In this document: one piece after another, positions 33,154-45,739 of the stretch | Layout: every line of letters begins with the position of its first letter | Position numbering within the stretch: the first letter of the stretch is position 1 | DNA from: Zanthoxylum bungeanum | Taxonomy: Eukaryota > Streptophyta > Magnoliopsida > Sapindales > Rutaceae | Reading direction: 5' to 3' | DNA: 64,000 nt | Assembly (NCBI GenBank): GCA_019454045.1 | Contig: SKCR01023794.1 | Location: forward strand, 62,001 to 126,000 | Program-made: the position numbers and the translations under genes | The notes under the pieces: generated by a model | The model's input: only the letters and a program-made list of their open reading frames with translations | What the model was told of the DNA's origin: nothing | Database searches by the model: none

Positions 33154-34640
33154 CAAATCATATAAGATTCGATTTCTCCCACTAACCAATTACATCATGA
33201 TGGAATCATATAAGAATCACATTGAGTAAGAATGACATTCATTAAATAACTTTAGAAAAAAATTACCACAATTCATATGCTTGATCATAGCAAACATCTT
33301 TGAAAAATTCAAAGACTCAGAATGAATTTAAATATAGTTTTCAACATTTCAAATAGAATATCTTTAAACCATTCAAAATATTCTATTCGCATTTCATCAG
33401 AAATATGTTGAAAGTTCTGGAACCATTCAAGAATTTCAATATATATTCTTTAGGAAACCCGTAACTAAGTCACGATAATTCATTAACTAAGTTACGAAGT
33501 AAAGAAAACTATCCAAGGTAATTTCTAATTTATTAAACTACATACTTCCAAAGTATTAGTTTAATAAATCTGTGGTCCAATGACGATCATTGGTTAAATG
33601 AGATTTAATCACATCCTGAATATAATATTCATTAAATGGGTAAGGATATATGGTGTGATCTCATATCATACCATCCTTTGCTATACAGAATAAGCATCTA
33701 ATGCTTATATGATAAAATCTTATAAAGTACTGTCTAAGTTATTCAGTTAACCGAATATTTTTCTTAATGTTTATCTTCTTATCAATGACACTACTAGTCA
33801 TATTAAAATATGTAACAACAAAATATATAGAACAAGTAACTATCCAATAGTCACAAGTTCTAATATAAAAAATTAAAACAATCATTAAACATTATTTTTA
33901 AATAACTACATGGGAGATTTGGTATCCAATACCTTCAGTTGTCGTATCGTGAGAATTGATATTCTCTATACACAACTATACACGTCTCCTTTCTTTTGCC
34001 TTTTAATTTGCCTTCAATTATTCACAATAATTGCAAACAACTGACTATCAAACTGTGTCAAACAAGTGACTTTTAAAAGTCACTAACGCCAAGAAACGTC
34101 ATTATAATATAAACAAATACCCAATGAGGTTTTCTTAATGCAGTCATGAATCTCGAGACATAAGCTAATTCATGTCAATTCTTACCGCACAAGAAACTAT
34201 GCTTTCTAAATAATTATATCCTAAAACAGATATCTATTTAGATTACTTATCGTGACTTAGTAACTAAATTACTAACCATCTTGATTTTCAAGAAAATCGA
34301 AATAACAGTTCCCGATGGTTTTAACTAATCTAACAATATCTAAGTCTACAGTTATTCTAGAACCTATTTTAGAAACACGCAACCATAAGTCAAGTCAGAA
34401 AACATATTCAAATAATATGCATGTAGTGGATTAGAAGTATATTTCTATCAATAATATAGATTAAAGGAAAATAAAGTAGCAATTTTCATAAAATTACCCA
34501 CTACCTTAGTTATGATTTTTTAACCCAGCAGTGTCTCCCACTACCTTACGTAATACCGTAATCCCCACGCATAACTATAATTCAATAATTAAATTGAATT
34601 CCATAGTGAGAGTAGGATCACATGAATATTTTTGACTCAG

Positions 34641-34938
34641 AGCTTTGGCACGATCTTACCTACGTATATTCATTAGGTAGACAATTCATTGTCAATCACT
34701 CACCAGTGACTCATAATTTTGATCATGACTGTTTCTCGTTATGACAGCTTTGGCACGTTCACAAGGAGACATATTAAGTCTTCACTTGCCAATGACAAAC
34801 TCAAGCTACTAATGTAGTCCTGACAGCTTTGGAACGTTTGAGATATCCACTTTCACTTGAATTTGTCTAGTATCAAAAATACATCCGGCATGGAAAAAAT
34901 TCTATCAACTATACCCTCACTGCTTTGGTACTTTCTCG
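34641..34938 (-). repeat. Four spaced leader motifs in copia A1
   Basis: On the plus strand: AGCTTTGGCACGATC at 34641, ACAGCTTTGGCACGTTCA at 34744, ACAGCTTTGGAACGTTTGA at 34823, TGCTTTGGTACTTTCTCGG at 34921. They correspond one by one to the A2 motifs at 51422-51708 read on the opposite strand. Confidence 0.8.
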
Positions 34939-35165
34939 GATGCAACCATATAAAGATACCCATTGACCGTATTGACAAGAAGGACCAAGAAATATACATC
35001 TAATACATGTCACTTCACTGCCTTATTTAAATAGGGATATTTTGCAAAAAGATGTTATGTATTTAATTTAATCAAATTAATTAAAGACAAGCATGCATCA
35101 TGGAAAGAAGTAATTAAATATTGAATTTAATGACATTTTCATAACATATGTCCAGGTTCAGACCT

Positions 35166-35177
35166 GCTCTGATACTA
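35166..35177 (-). other. Copia A1 primer-binding site
   Basis: Minus strand TAGTATCAGAGC, one base from the TGGTATCAGAGC site complementary to plant initiator tRNA-Met, four bases from the LTR. Confidence 0.85.
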
Positions 35178-35181
35178 TTTT

Positions 35182-37882
35182 TGTTGGGTATTTGGGTAAA
35201 ATACCCGGGCTACGCAGCGGAACGTGGAAAATCAAAATTTTCCGATTTCTTTAATTTTTCTTGGGTAATTAAAATAAACATATTTATTTTAATCACTTAA
35301 AAACATAAATCTTTAACTCGGAAATCATACTTCCAGTAATTTACCATAAAGCCCCAAAGCTTTCCGTTTCAATCATTTTAATCCTAACTTGTTCACAACA
35401 AGCTTAGATGATTTCCAATCACAACCAAAATGATTTTTAAATCAAATATATAATAAAACTAAAAATCTGAAAAATCTGAAAAATTCCCAGATTTTTTAAT
35501 ATTTACAGAAATGCCCCTACAACTTTGTATTTTGATCATTTTAGTCCTGATTTGTCAAATACATAATTAGGTGACTCTCAATCACTACCAAAATGATTTA
35601 TACATGTCAAAATATAAATTTTAATTCAAGAAAAAATAATTTTTCAAAATTACCGAATAGGTTCCTCAACTTTCCAAGAATTGTACTTTAGTCTAAATTG
35701 ATTCAAAACCAATCAAGATCAAGTCCAATCAACACCAAATTTATATGCATCATATACACATCATTAATTAACAGATATATGAAAAGCCCCAAATTTGGAG
35801 TGGGTTATGAACCCTAATTTTACAATTTCCAATAATTGGTAAATTAACACCAATTAATTAGATTCAACACTTTAATTCAACTGTTTCCACCCCAAAAATG
35901 TTTCACCATCATGAAACAACTCAAGAACAATTCTAGGTCATTTATGAGTGGCTAAGCAACTCTAGAATGGCTACCAAGTTATCAAATAACCAAAAGGTAA
36001 TTTTAATAATACTTAATATGCTTTCTTTACTAAATACACATGCTAACATCTTTCTTTCATTCTTCAAAAAAATTAATACAAACCCAATAGAATAGAAAAA
36101 AATATAACAACAACATATGTTGAAGTCTAAAGGCATGGAAATAATTTTCAAGTAAAGAAAAGTAAGAAATTACCTTAATTTCCATGATTTTCTTCACAAA
36201 TCCCCTTTAGCTCTTATGTTTTTATGTCAAATCCCTAATTTTGTAATCTATTTTTTGAAGTCAAAATTTTACGCAAATGAAAAAATCCAAGCTTAAAAAG
36301 CTAGGCCATGATCGACTTTTATAATGTAAAATGGTAATTTGATTTTTACAAATTTAATCAATATTAAATTAATGCCAAAATCAAGTTGTCAACCATTTTA
36401 TTTAATATATGCAAAAATGTACCAATTACATTTTTCCATATTAAAGTTAAAAGATATTTATATTTAATTAATCTAATTATTTGATAAATTAAATATTTAG
36501 ATAATTTCAAATATAAATATCTAAATATATGTATAATATTTACATAAATATTTCATTATACATATATTTGAGAAAAGTGTCAAATACTTTATTTGACAAT
36601 TAATTAATGTGGATTTAATAAAATCAAGTATTTAAATCAAATACACATTAATTAGAAAAAGCCGAAAAAACCCTTAAAGCATCGAAAAAAACCCTTAAAG
36701 CGTATATTTATCGTTTAACCGTTAAACGATCTATAAATAATCAATATTATTTATAAAAGTAGCTCTAGTGCTCTATGAGTGTGTTTCATTAGTAAGACTC
36801 TTTAGATTCAGGCATATCCGTCACGAAATCCAATTTTATGTCCATAATATACCCACATGTACATTATGACAACCACAGATAAACTCGCTAAACCATACTG
36901 GTCGAGGTCATCACATACGTATAATTCCTCCGTCACAGGTATTCGGATTATCCCAGAGATATAGATAAGAATGTCAAATCACTATAGGTATAATCTCGTC
37001 GACGATTCTATTAGCAATCTCTTAATAACACTCAGAATTAAATTCTACAGTGTATCACGGGCTCATGAATTTAACAGATTGCTAATTGCACATTGAATAT
37101 CTATGCCCTGTACACAGAACTGACGGATCCTACCTTGATAAGCACATGATATCACGAGGATCACTCCACACCCAACAAACAGGTAGATGTTTGATCTAAA
37201 TAGATCGGTGACGTGACTGCCATCAAAGTGTGGAGGATACCTCATACATCTACAGTGGTATCTCAAGCGAAGAACCACTATGCTCACTTGACCCGAGAAG
37301 ATTCATGTTGACGTTGGTGTACCATCTATTAGGAAATCTTCGGTGAGTCTTTCAGTGTTTATCCCATATAAACACCTACACATCTATATGAGTCTCCCCA
37401 GACTCATGGCTCATTGGGATAAACTATCGGATCAAGTCTCAATATACGACGTGTACTGATCTAAGCGGATTTTACTAACCGACCTGTTTTAGTAAATCTT
37501 GACCAGGAAATTTATTTGATAATATATTTATGATAGTGTCACTTCAATTATAAATTACTTTGTAACTGTGCACTACATTATATATTATTGGGTCTTTGTC
37601 TAATATATACATATCACTAAATCATATTTAGTTTCAATCCAATCATAATTAGATATCAACTCGCAATTGGGTGTGTAAAAGCTCGTTGGAAAGCTGACAC
37701 CCTGAACTTAATTTTAGGCACAAGTTTCGCATGATTTGATTAAGATTTGAATTGTGAAATTGCATTTAAAGTTCACGCATCTGTAAAAAAATATGAATAG
37801 TAAATTTATTTGAATAAAATAAAATGCAATATCATAATTAAATATTAATTAAAGTTATTTAATGCCTAAAATAATTCCAACA
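35182..37882 (-). repeat. Copia A1 5' LTR
   Basis: TGTTGGGTA...ATTCCAACA, 2.70 kb, long for a copia LTR. Related throughout to 48775-51172 (opposite orientation) and 46697-48774 (same orientation). Examples are ACAATTCTAGGTCA near 35930, the block with CCGTCACG near 36815 and the CCACACCCAACAAACAG block near 37168. No gene inside. The minus open frames at 35942 and 37063 are not supported. Confidence 0.88.
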
Positions 37883-38989
37883 TATTAAAACTCTTATGCT
37901 TGATGATTCTATGTATGATTAGAATTTGCATGATTATTTTAGGGTGCAAGCATCTAGAGACTTTCTAAAGAAATAGAGAGTGTATTGTTTATCTCTTAGC
38001 TAAGTAATTATTCCGTGATGAACTTAGAGATTTATTACCTTTATGGCTAATAAATATAAATCACTTGTTTATAATAAAAGACATAATAAAGGATACAAGT
38101 GGGGTGGGACCAAGGCGTTAATAAAATTTTCCAAACTAAAGTTAATTTAACCAAAGGTATTACTAGAGTTAGATATAATTTGGTTTCTTCCTTCACTCTC
38201 TACCTTTTTATAGCCAAAAGGAAAAACCGTGAAGACATCTAGATAATCGTTTACTCAAAGCTTACCTTAAAGCATAGTTAAAGTGTTGGACTAATTTGGA
38301 GGATCTATTATTTATTCCTATCACCAAGGCAATAAGAGCCTAAGAGGTAAGAGTATTTAAGAGAGTTCGCTCCACCCTCCCTCTGGGGAATTTTCAATGG
38401 AGGAATCCATTTGACAATTATTCACTTAAACTTTCTAAAATCCTCAATAATAATTGAAGTCTAAAATTTGCCTCACATTGTAAAATATAGACCCAAAGGT
38501 TTAAACCGTATTGGCAGGACTAGGCTTTACCAGACTGACCAATACCAATTTGTCCCTAAATCATAATATTGACAATGGTTTGACTTTTCTAATTTATAAG
38601 ACGCAGCGACCCTTTGGCGTGGTCTTATAACTTAGTGACAAAGATTGGGTATTCACAAGTACTAGCATAAGCTATGACATGTTTGACTGCCCAACTCAAT
38701 GATCAAGGAATTGTGATTTATATCATAAATTAGTTGGGAACATACCTAATTATCATCTTTTATAACGACCAACCCTAGTCGGAGTTATGAAATGATGATA
38801 ATGGGATCCTTGCCCACAAGAAATCCATCATATTGGGGCTGATGTGATTTGCTTAAAATTTTAAAACAATTGAGTGGAAGCAACTTCATAATATTAAAAG
38901 CCCATGTTATTATGAAACATTAATGAAAAATATCATAATTTTAACATTCTCTCTTAACAGGTGGGTTAAAATATTTCACAAACATTCAA
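37883..38989 (+). other. Non-coding DNA upstream of copia B gag, with a Tat-leader-like module
   Basis: No LTR end or primer-binding site for copia B was found, so its 5' LTR is lost. The module at 38144-38416 matches the TatA leader module at 18691-18946 in element-sense orientation. After 38417 the match stops, and 38430-38989 looks like a copia leader leading to the gag ATG at 38990. The origin of 37883-38143 is unknown. Confidence 0.55.
38144..38416 (+). repeat. Module shared with the TatA leader
   Basis: Contains CTAGATAATCGTTTACTCAA, ACTAATTTGGAGGATCT, TCACCAAGGCAATAAGAGCC, CTCCACCCTCCCTCTGGGGA and AATCCATTTGACAA in the same order as the reverse complement of 18946-18691. Confidence 0.75.
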
Positions 38990-39830
38990 ATGGAAAACAG
39001 AGTATCATTTCGTTCCATCCTTGATGAGCATAAGCTCAAAGGGGACAACTACAATGACTGGTTTAGAAACCTTAAAATTATCTTACAAAAAGAAATTTTT
39101 TTCTATGTTCTTGAAAGACCATTTCCCTCTGAACCCGCAGAAGATGTTGACCAAAATACATTTGATTCTTGGAAGAAACACGTCGATGATAATGAGAAAG
39201 CAGTTGCATAATGCTTGGCTCTATGTCGGAGATATGGATGCTCAAACCATCATCTTTCACTTGAAGGAGTTGTATGCAACTTCTGTTCATACCGTGAGAT
39301 TTCAAGTGTCATGTGCCTTATTCTAAACAAGGTATAAGGAAGGATTTGTTAGTGGACATGTGCTTAAGATGATTGGCCATATTTAAAAATTGGCCAACCT
39401 CGGGTTCATCATGGATCATGAGATAGGTCACGATCTAATTCTTCAGTCCTTACCAAAAGACTTCTCTAACTTTCTTATGCAGTTTCATCTGTCTAATAAA
39501 GAAGCTATTTTAACGTAATTGCACAATCTGATAAAGCAAGCAGAGAAAGACTTGAAACAGAAGCTTAAAATCTCCGTCATGCTTACGGGTACGGATCTGA
39601 AGTCACGAGGCCCAAAGAAAAATAAGGGCAAGGCCAAGGCTCCAGATCACCTAAAGCCCAATGGTAAGGTGGAGAAGAAAAAAGGGAAATGAGAAATATT
39701 TCTTTTGTGGAAAGAAGGGTCATTGGAAGAAAGACTGCAGATCCTTGAAAGCCAAGGAAGCTAAGCTAAGCCTAAGAGGACAAGAAGCCCAATGCTTCAG
39801 GTATGTTGTATATGATTGAACTATATTCTC
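38990..39830 (+). pseudogene. Copia B gag (decayed)
   Basis: Starts MENRVSFRSILDEHKLKG, followed by DNYNDWFRNLKIILQKE, the usual copia gag opening, open to 39211 and then frameshifted. A lysine-rich stretch and zinc knuckle lie near 39600-39760. The knuckle reads YFFCGKKGHWKKDC, where relatives have Cys at the first position, so the first zinc ligand appears replaced by Tyr. Several frame changes. Confidence 0.85.
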
Positions 39831-41358
39831 AAAACTTTGAACCTTCTACTTGGGTGTTTGACACCGGTTGTGGGACTCACTTGTGTAACAATGTGCAGGG
39901 CCTGAGAAACAGTAGAAGACTCAGTTACTTATGTATGAGTAATGGAGAAAAACTGGCTGCATTATGCGTGGGGACATACTAATTAGTTTTTCCGAATGGT
40001 TTAGTTTTAGACTTAGAAGATTGTGTTTATGTACCTTCTCTAGTAAAGAACATCATTTCAATTTATTCTTTATGTATTAAACGCTTTTCATGCCTAATAA
40101 GTTGTAATGAATGTTTTATTTATTTCAATGAAATAAAATATGCAGATGGTATTTTGAATAATGGTATCTATGTCTTACAAACTAACAAAGAATGTTCAAC
40201 CTCTAATATATACAACGTTAACTCGAATAATCTCAAAGAATCATTTATATGGCACAGTCGCTTAGGTCATATCAATGAAATAAGATTAACTAAGCTACGT
40301 AAGAATGAGTATTTCAGACCATTCAAATATGAACCTTATGGAACTTGTGAGTCTTATTTTACCATTCAAAGGTAAAAGAAAGCATGTAACAGAGACATTA
40401 GAACTCATACACTCTAATGTATGCGGACCAATGTCAGTCACGCTAGAGGTGGATTCTCCTACTTCATTACATTTATCGATGATCACTTGCGATATGGGTA
40501 TGTGTACCTTATGCGGTACAAATCTGAAGCCTTTGAGAAATTCAAAGACATCAAAGCTGAAGTAGAAAACCAACTTAATAAAATATTAAGTCACTAAGGT
40601 CTGACCGAGGTGGTGAATACTTAAGCGATGAATTTCAAGATTACTTGAGAGAAAATCGCATTGTTTCCCAGTGGACTCCTCCGGGAACTCCACAGCATAA
40701 TGAGGTCACCGAAAGGAGAAATCAGACATTATTAGATATGGTCCGTTCAATGATGCTAGGCACGAATCTACCTCTTTCATTTTGGGGTCTTGCTTTAGAA
40801 ACTGCAGCACTACTACTAAACCAAGTTCCTTCCAAGACTGTTAGTCAAACACCATATGAGTTATGATCTGGGAAACGTCCTAGTCTTAGTTATCTAAGAG
40901 TTTGGGGATGTGACGCATATATTAAGCTCACACAAACTAACAAATTGGATGATAGGACAGTTAAATGTAAGTTTGTAGGATATTCTTTGAACTCAAGAGT
41001 ATACATGTTCTACATCCCAAATGAACAAAAAATATTTGTCTCACGAAATGCTAAATTTCTAAAGAATGAATTCGTTCTCAAGAAATATAGTGGGAGTAGA
41101 CTTGACCTCGATGAGGTACGGGAAGAGAAAACTAACATAGAACTAAATCATAGGCCCTTCAAAAGGACAGCGACGGAACAACCACAAGGTTATGAACATA
41201 TAAGGTATGGTAGGGAAAAATATGAGCCCAAAAGATATGGTTTCCATATTGATAAGGAACATGATCAGGTCATTGATAATGACAATCCCACCGGTTATGA
41301 AATCCAAAATAGACTCTATGTATTAGAATCAAGTCTGGGACTTGGTGGATGCACCTGA
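39831..41358 (+). pseudogene. Copia B protease and integrase (decayed)
   Basis: The protease active site WVFDTGCGTHLC is near 39850-39885. The integrase zinc finger WHSRLGHIN is at 40249 and its second half is degenerate (CESY, second Cys lost). The core is spread over frames, with IHSNVCGPMS (first catalytic Asp now Asn) near 40410, SDRGGEYLSDEF near 40600, and NEVTERRNQTLLDMVRSMM near 40700. FWGLALETAALLLNQV follows, then TGA in place of Trp in the YELWSGKRP-like stretch. The open piece 40945-41358 covers the C-terminal domain (FVGYSLNSRVYMFY). Confidence 0.86.
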
Positions 41359-42817
41359 AGGGATAAAACCCATAGGCTGCAAGTGGATTTACAAACGTAA
41401 AACTGATGCAGAAGGCAACATCCAAAACTATAAGGCTAGGTTGGTGGCGAAAGATTATAGATAAATCCAAGGAATTGACTATGACGAAACCTTCTTGCCT
41501 GTTGCAATGATAAAGTCCATTCGAATTTTACTAGCACTAGCTGCACACTTTGATTATGAGATTTGGCAGATAGATGTCAAAATAACTTTCCTTAATGGGA
41601 ACCTCATAGAGGAATTCTGTATGACACAACCTAAGGGGTTTGTATCTAAGGATGATCATAATAAAATATACAAGCTTAAACAATCCATTTATGGACTCAA
41701 GCAAGCCTCCAGAAGTTGGAATATACGATTTGATGAGACAATCAAAGAATTTGACTTCATCATAAATGTAGATGAGCCTTGTGTTTACAGGAAAAATAGT
41801 GGGAGTGCTGTTGTGTTTCTTGTATTATATGTCGATGACATATTAATCATCGGGAATGATATTCCCATGATGCAAGCCAGCAAGCAATGGTTATCTCAGA
41901 ATTTCTCCATGAAAGATTTGGGAGAAGCAGCCTACATCCTCGGTATTAAGATCTAACGTAATAGATTTAAGAGGTTGTTAGGACTTTCTCAATCTACATA
42001 CATAGATAAAATTTTGAAAAGATTCAAAATGGAAGATTCCAAAAGAGATAATTTACCTATTTGTCATGAAATCAAATTATCTAAGGAGCAATGTCCACAT
42101 ACTCTTTCAGATAGAGAGCGTGTGAGTAGGATCTCTTATGCTTCAGCAATAGGATCGATCATGTACGCCATCCTATGTACAAAACCTGATGTCTCATATG
42201 CTTTTAGCATAACGAGCAGGTATTAGGCAAATCCTGGTGAGCAACACTGGACAGCTGTCAAAAAAATCCTCAAGTATCTGAGAAGAACTAAGGATGTGTT
42301 TTTGATATATGGAGATTGTTCTCAGATGAAAATCATTGGTTACTGTGATCCGAGCTTTCAGATCGATAGAGATGACAGTAGATCGCAAACAATATATCTT
42401 TTTACTTTGAATGGCGGTGCTGTCAGTTGGAAAAGCTCAAAGCAGTCAACTACAACAGACTCTACCAATGAAGCCGAGTATATTGCAGCATCTGAGGCAG
42501 CTAAAGAAACAGTCTGGATAAAGAAGTTCATCACGGAGCTGGAAGTGCTTTCCGCGATAAAGAATGGCGTCACGATGTACTGTGACAACACAGGCTCCAT
42601 TGCTCAATCAAAGGAACCAAGGTCGCACCAGAAATCTAAGCATGTACTCAGGCGATTTCATCTCATTAGGGAGATTGTTGAGAGAAAAGAAGTTATTATA
42701 GAGAAAATACCCACAGAAGATAATCTTGAAGATTCTCTAACTAAATGGCTGACTCAAAAAAAGCATGATAGACACACTAAAAAGTATGGTGTCCAAATTC
42801 ATACTAGTTGGCTATAG
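41330..42817 (+). pseudogene. Copia B reverse transcriptase and RNase H (decayed)
   Basis: Begins with a LVDAPEGIKPIGCKWIYKR-type stretch. The piece 41495-41956 holds YEIWQIDVKITFLNGN, IYGLKQASRSWN and LYVDDILIIGN, so all three RT catalytic aspartates are there. 41975-42226 covers LGLSQSTYIDKILKRF. RNase H is at 42296-42817, with GYCDPSFQIDRDDSRS, TNEAEYIAASEAAKE and MYCDNTGSIAQ. It ends HTSWL and a stop just before the polypurine tract. At least four in-frame stops, for example CAA-to-TAA after KDYR and CAG-to-TAG after TSRY. Confidence 0.9.
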
Positions 42818-42818
42818 T

Positions 42819-42831
42819 GCAAGTGAGAGAT
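42819..42831 (+). other. Copia B polypurine tract
   Basis: CAAGTGAGAGATT directly before the LTR, close to the AAGTGGGAGAT tract of elements C and D. Confidence 0.78.
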
Positions 42832-44771
42832 TGTAAGAGATATGCCCTATACCCAACTTATGGAGGAGCTATATGTACATGTATTTGTAATATTTTTCAT
42901 TAATTAATAAAATGGAAATATTTATTATACGTGTCTTATATAAATTATATGAATCATCAAACAATGTAATAAAGCCCTTGGAGTAATAAGATGATGACTT
43001 TCACGCCTTATGAGAATCATTACTCTCAAACGTTCATAGTCATAGTTTTGTGAATAATCTGGGCGTTCACAAAGCGGAGGGACTAGCATGATGATATGAT
43101 CCATCCTTAAGTGGGGTAGCCGATCTCATAGGCTTCTAGCGGAGATCCGTCCGCTTGGTATATTACATGGATGCATGAGTTGCTCGTATCCATCGAATTG
43201 ACCGCCGAAAGTTTTCATATGGAGTGTTTATCCCATGTGTCTGTGAGAAGTTTCATGTATCGATTATATGACTAGTCCTTAGACTTGAGGTCTTTACAAT
43301 CTTATGTGTGGATCATATAACTTTGACATTCTCCTTCCCTGATTCAAAAGATCCGGTCATAAGGGTATGATTGGGTCATTTGTTGAAACACATGAAGTTT
43401 GAAAAGATACAACAGAGAATTGCCACTCTCTCAGATAATATTTTATTATAAGAGTAGTATTTCAGTTCGCGGATTGATATGTGTGATCAGTGCTTGAGAT
43501 TGTGGCCGCAGCGGAAGAATCATGTGAGATTCTTGGGTTAGCATGATTCATGACACTATCAACATCATACATTTGACCATATGGGTAGACACTTTCCTTA
43601 CCCTAGGTTAAAATATTGGGATACAATGAGGCGAGAGACCGTATCATATGTAAATCACATACAAAATGGGTATATATCTTTCATTCTTATTTGAGGGCCT
43701 TGGCATGTTGCAAGATGTCAACCTTGGTCATTGAAATCGAACGACCATCTGATCGGAGGATAATTTATGTTCGATTAAATTATCACAATTCATTTCATGT
43801 CCAACTTGAGGGGAACCCAAAAGGTCACACACAATAAAGTTGAAATCAATGGTTAACAATACATAGTACAAATTTAACAACATATATGATTGCTGTAGGA
43901 ATTGTTCATAAATGGTTCAATGTGTTTAATTATTGAACAGATCATTTATGCGGTTTTATAATGGCTTAGGGATTGGTGAATGACGATAAGGGCACTTTGG
44001 GAATTGGAATAAATAAATAAATAAAAATTGGCGTTTTTTTTTATATTTGTTATTCGTTTTGAATTACAATTCGGCCCAAACTTTTATTAAGGTTTTATAA
44101 TCTCATTAAACCACTAAATTAAGATCCAATGGCTAAGATTAAATTACCATTTATCCCACATCGGATTCTTAATTAATTTTATTGTCTTTGGAGCACCTAT
44201 ATTAACCCAAAGAATTATTTACAAATTTTTACACCAAAAAACCTTTCATATCTTGGGTTTATATAAGTGAGAAACTCTCAAGTTTAAAGAGTAAACCACT
44301 AATATTGAGGATCCTTAAGTCTAATTGACTAGAGGAATCTCAAGTTAATAGTTTTGAGATATTTGCCTAGGCTAGCACCAAGGGCAAAATACCTGTGCAC
44401 TCAAGGCGTAGTCTTGCCGTTGAGTTTTTACTTTGGTGTGTGCACCTTTGGAGACCACACACTTGGGGTGGCTTTTTGGAACGTAGAAGAGCTTGCTGAG
44501 TTCGAGAAAATCTTGAAGATTGGAGAGTAGACTGGAGGAGTCTTCGGTTCAAGTTTGTCTTTTTCTTTCTTTATTTTTAATTAGAGTTCTTATGATAGTT
44601 AGCATGTTTAGGTTTATGTTCTTTGCACGTTTTATGAGTTTTTTTATGCTTAGAATATATAGTAACATGCCTAGGGTTATAGAATACTCAAAATAAATGG
44701 GTCTTGGGCAAATGGATATCGGCATCATAATTTTTAAATTTTCACTGCGCACTCGCGGCCGCTTCCCAACA
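42832..44771 (+). repeat. Copia B 3' LTR
   Basis: TGTAAGAGAT...CTTCCCAACA, 1.94 kb. The end with CACTGCGCACTCGCGG is typical of copia LTR ends. A TATA box lies at 44258-44267. Open frames inside (43616, 44367, 44549) are unsupported. Confidence 0.82.
44258..44267 (+). promoter_or_regulatory. Putative TATA box of the copia B LTR
   Basis: TTTATATAAG about 510 bp before the LTR end. Motif and position only. Confidence 0.45.
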
Positions 44772-45528
44772 GATAGATTACTCGGGAAAAAAATGAAGAA
44801 AAATTAGAGGTTATTAGGAAGAGAACCCAATGTAGCCTAGAGAATAAGATAAGTCAGCATAAGGTTTGCAGTGCTAATAAAAGTCCATAGGATAGACCAA
44901 TACGGTAGAACCTAAGGATCAACCCATCAACCAGTAGAAAACCATGGAAGTATAAATAGCAGACCCGTGAGGTTAGGGATATTTAGAAATGATGAAGTTA
45001 CTAGTATGGACCATAGAAAAAAAAATGCCACAATAGTAATTGGTGGCAACAGTAAAGAGCAGAAATTTAGGAAATAGCCAAAAAAGCGAACCACCACTAG
45101 CTCAGTAGCATGGTGTAGGGCCTTGGGATAGGATATGGAGACAGTAAGAAGAAAACATAAGTGGAAAGAAGACTCAATCTGTACAGTGAAGTAAGGAAAG
45201 TTAAATAGTCAGAGGCTTATGGAGTTAGTACTGTTATACTCTGCCGATAACATCTCCCAGATCGGGGATGTTACATACCCTCTCAAACCACGTATCCTCA
45301 TTATCATTTTCCCATTTCTCATCAAAGAAGAAAAATTGTAATCTTAGAAATTAAAACAGTTGCTTATCCATCTGCCCTTCATTTTCTTTGCTCAAAATCC
45401 CTAATTTGCTCAGTAACTGCCCTCCACATTCATTTCTTATTTATTTTCTCTTTCATATATTTGTTGCTCCGCTGGCCTCAATGGTATCTACTGTCGCTTC
45501 ACGTGACCTTACTCTGGCCACATAAAAG
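44772..45528. other. Old gypsy-like scrap and unassigned DNA
   Basis: No open frame. The stretch near 45247-45275 (CATCTCCCAGATCGGGGATG then TTACA) resembles the conserved end region of some plant gypsy LTRs with a GATGTTACA motif. The stretch 44772-45240 looks like eroded element DNA. The rest is not recognised. Assignment is tentative. Confidence 0.3.
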
Positions 45529-45735
45529 TGTTACAGATTGAATTGAATATTCTTTTTATTTCAATTTGAATTATATTTACAATATTAGAGCTTTTATTTA
45601 GGCCATGAGAAACTAAATAAGGAAATAAATATTAATAAGAATGTACAAGTATCATAATGATTCTAATACCATAATCTTCATGATTTGTCATAATGAAACA
45701 GAGATTACGATTGAATTTATTTCCTTAATTCCCCT
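45529..45735 (-). repeat. Possible short LTR of an old copia element
   Basis: AT-rich stretch beginning TGTTACAGATTGAATTG that lies where the 3' LTR of the following minus-strand copia fragment should be. Short LTRs of this size are known in Ale/Retrofit-type copia. The far end and a second copy are not seen. Confidence 0.35.
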
Positions 45736-45739
45736 CTAA

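Larger units (their letters stand above)
33149..35165 (-). other. Copia A1 leader, non-coding
   Basis: Minus-strand leader downstream of the primer-binding site. From 35165 down to about 34480 it aligns with the A2 leader (51189-51880), including four copies of a GTGCCAAAGCTGT motif. Beyond that, where A2 starts gag, A1 shows only AT-rich DNA without an open frame, through 33149 and on into 842-1. A1 therefore looks like a gag-less derivative, or gag lies unusually far downstream. Confidence 0.68.
38990..44771 (+). mobile_element. Copia element B, decayed, 5' LTR missing
   Basis: Plus-strand gag, protease, integrase, RT and RNase H in copia order, a polypurine tract, and one 1.94-kb LTR ending at 44771. 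No matching LTR lies upstream within the window. Frames are broken by stops and small indels, many of the stops being C-to-T or G-to-A type. Confidence 0.88.

Noticed and set aside
44772..45283. Assignment of a named gypsy lineage to this scrap
   Set aside because: Only one short LTR-end-like motif supports it, with no coding DNA and no second LTR.
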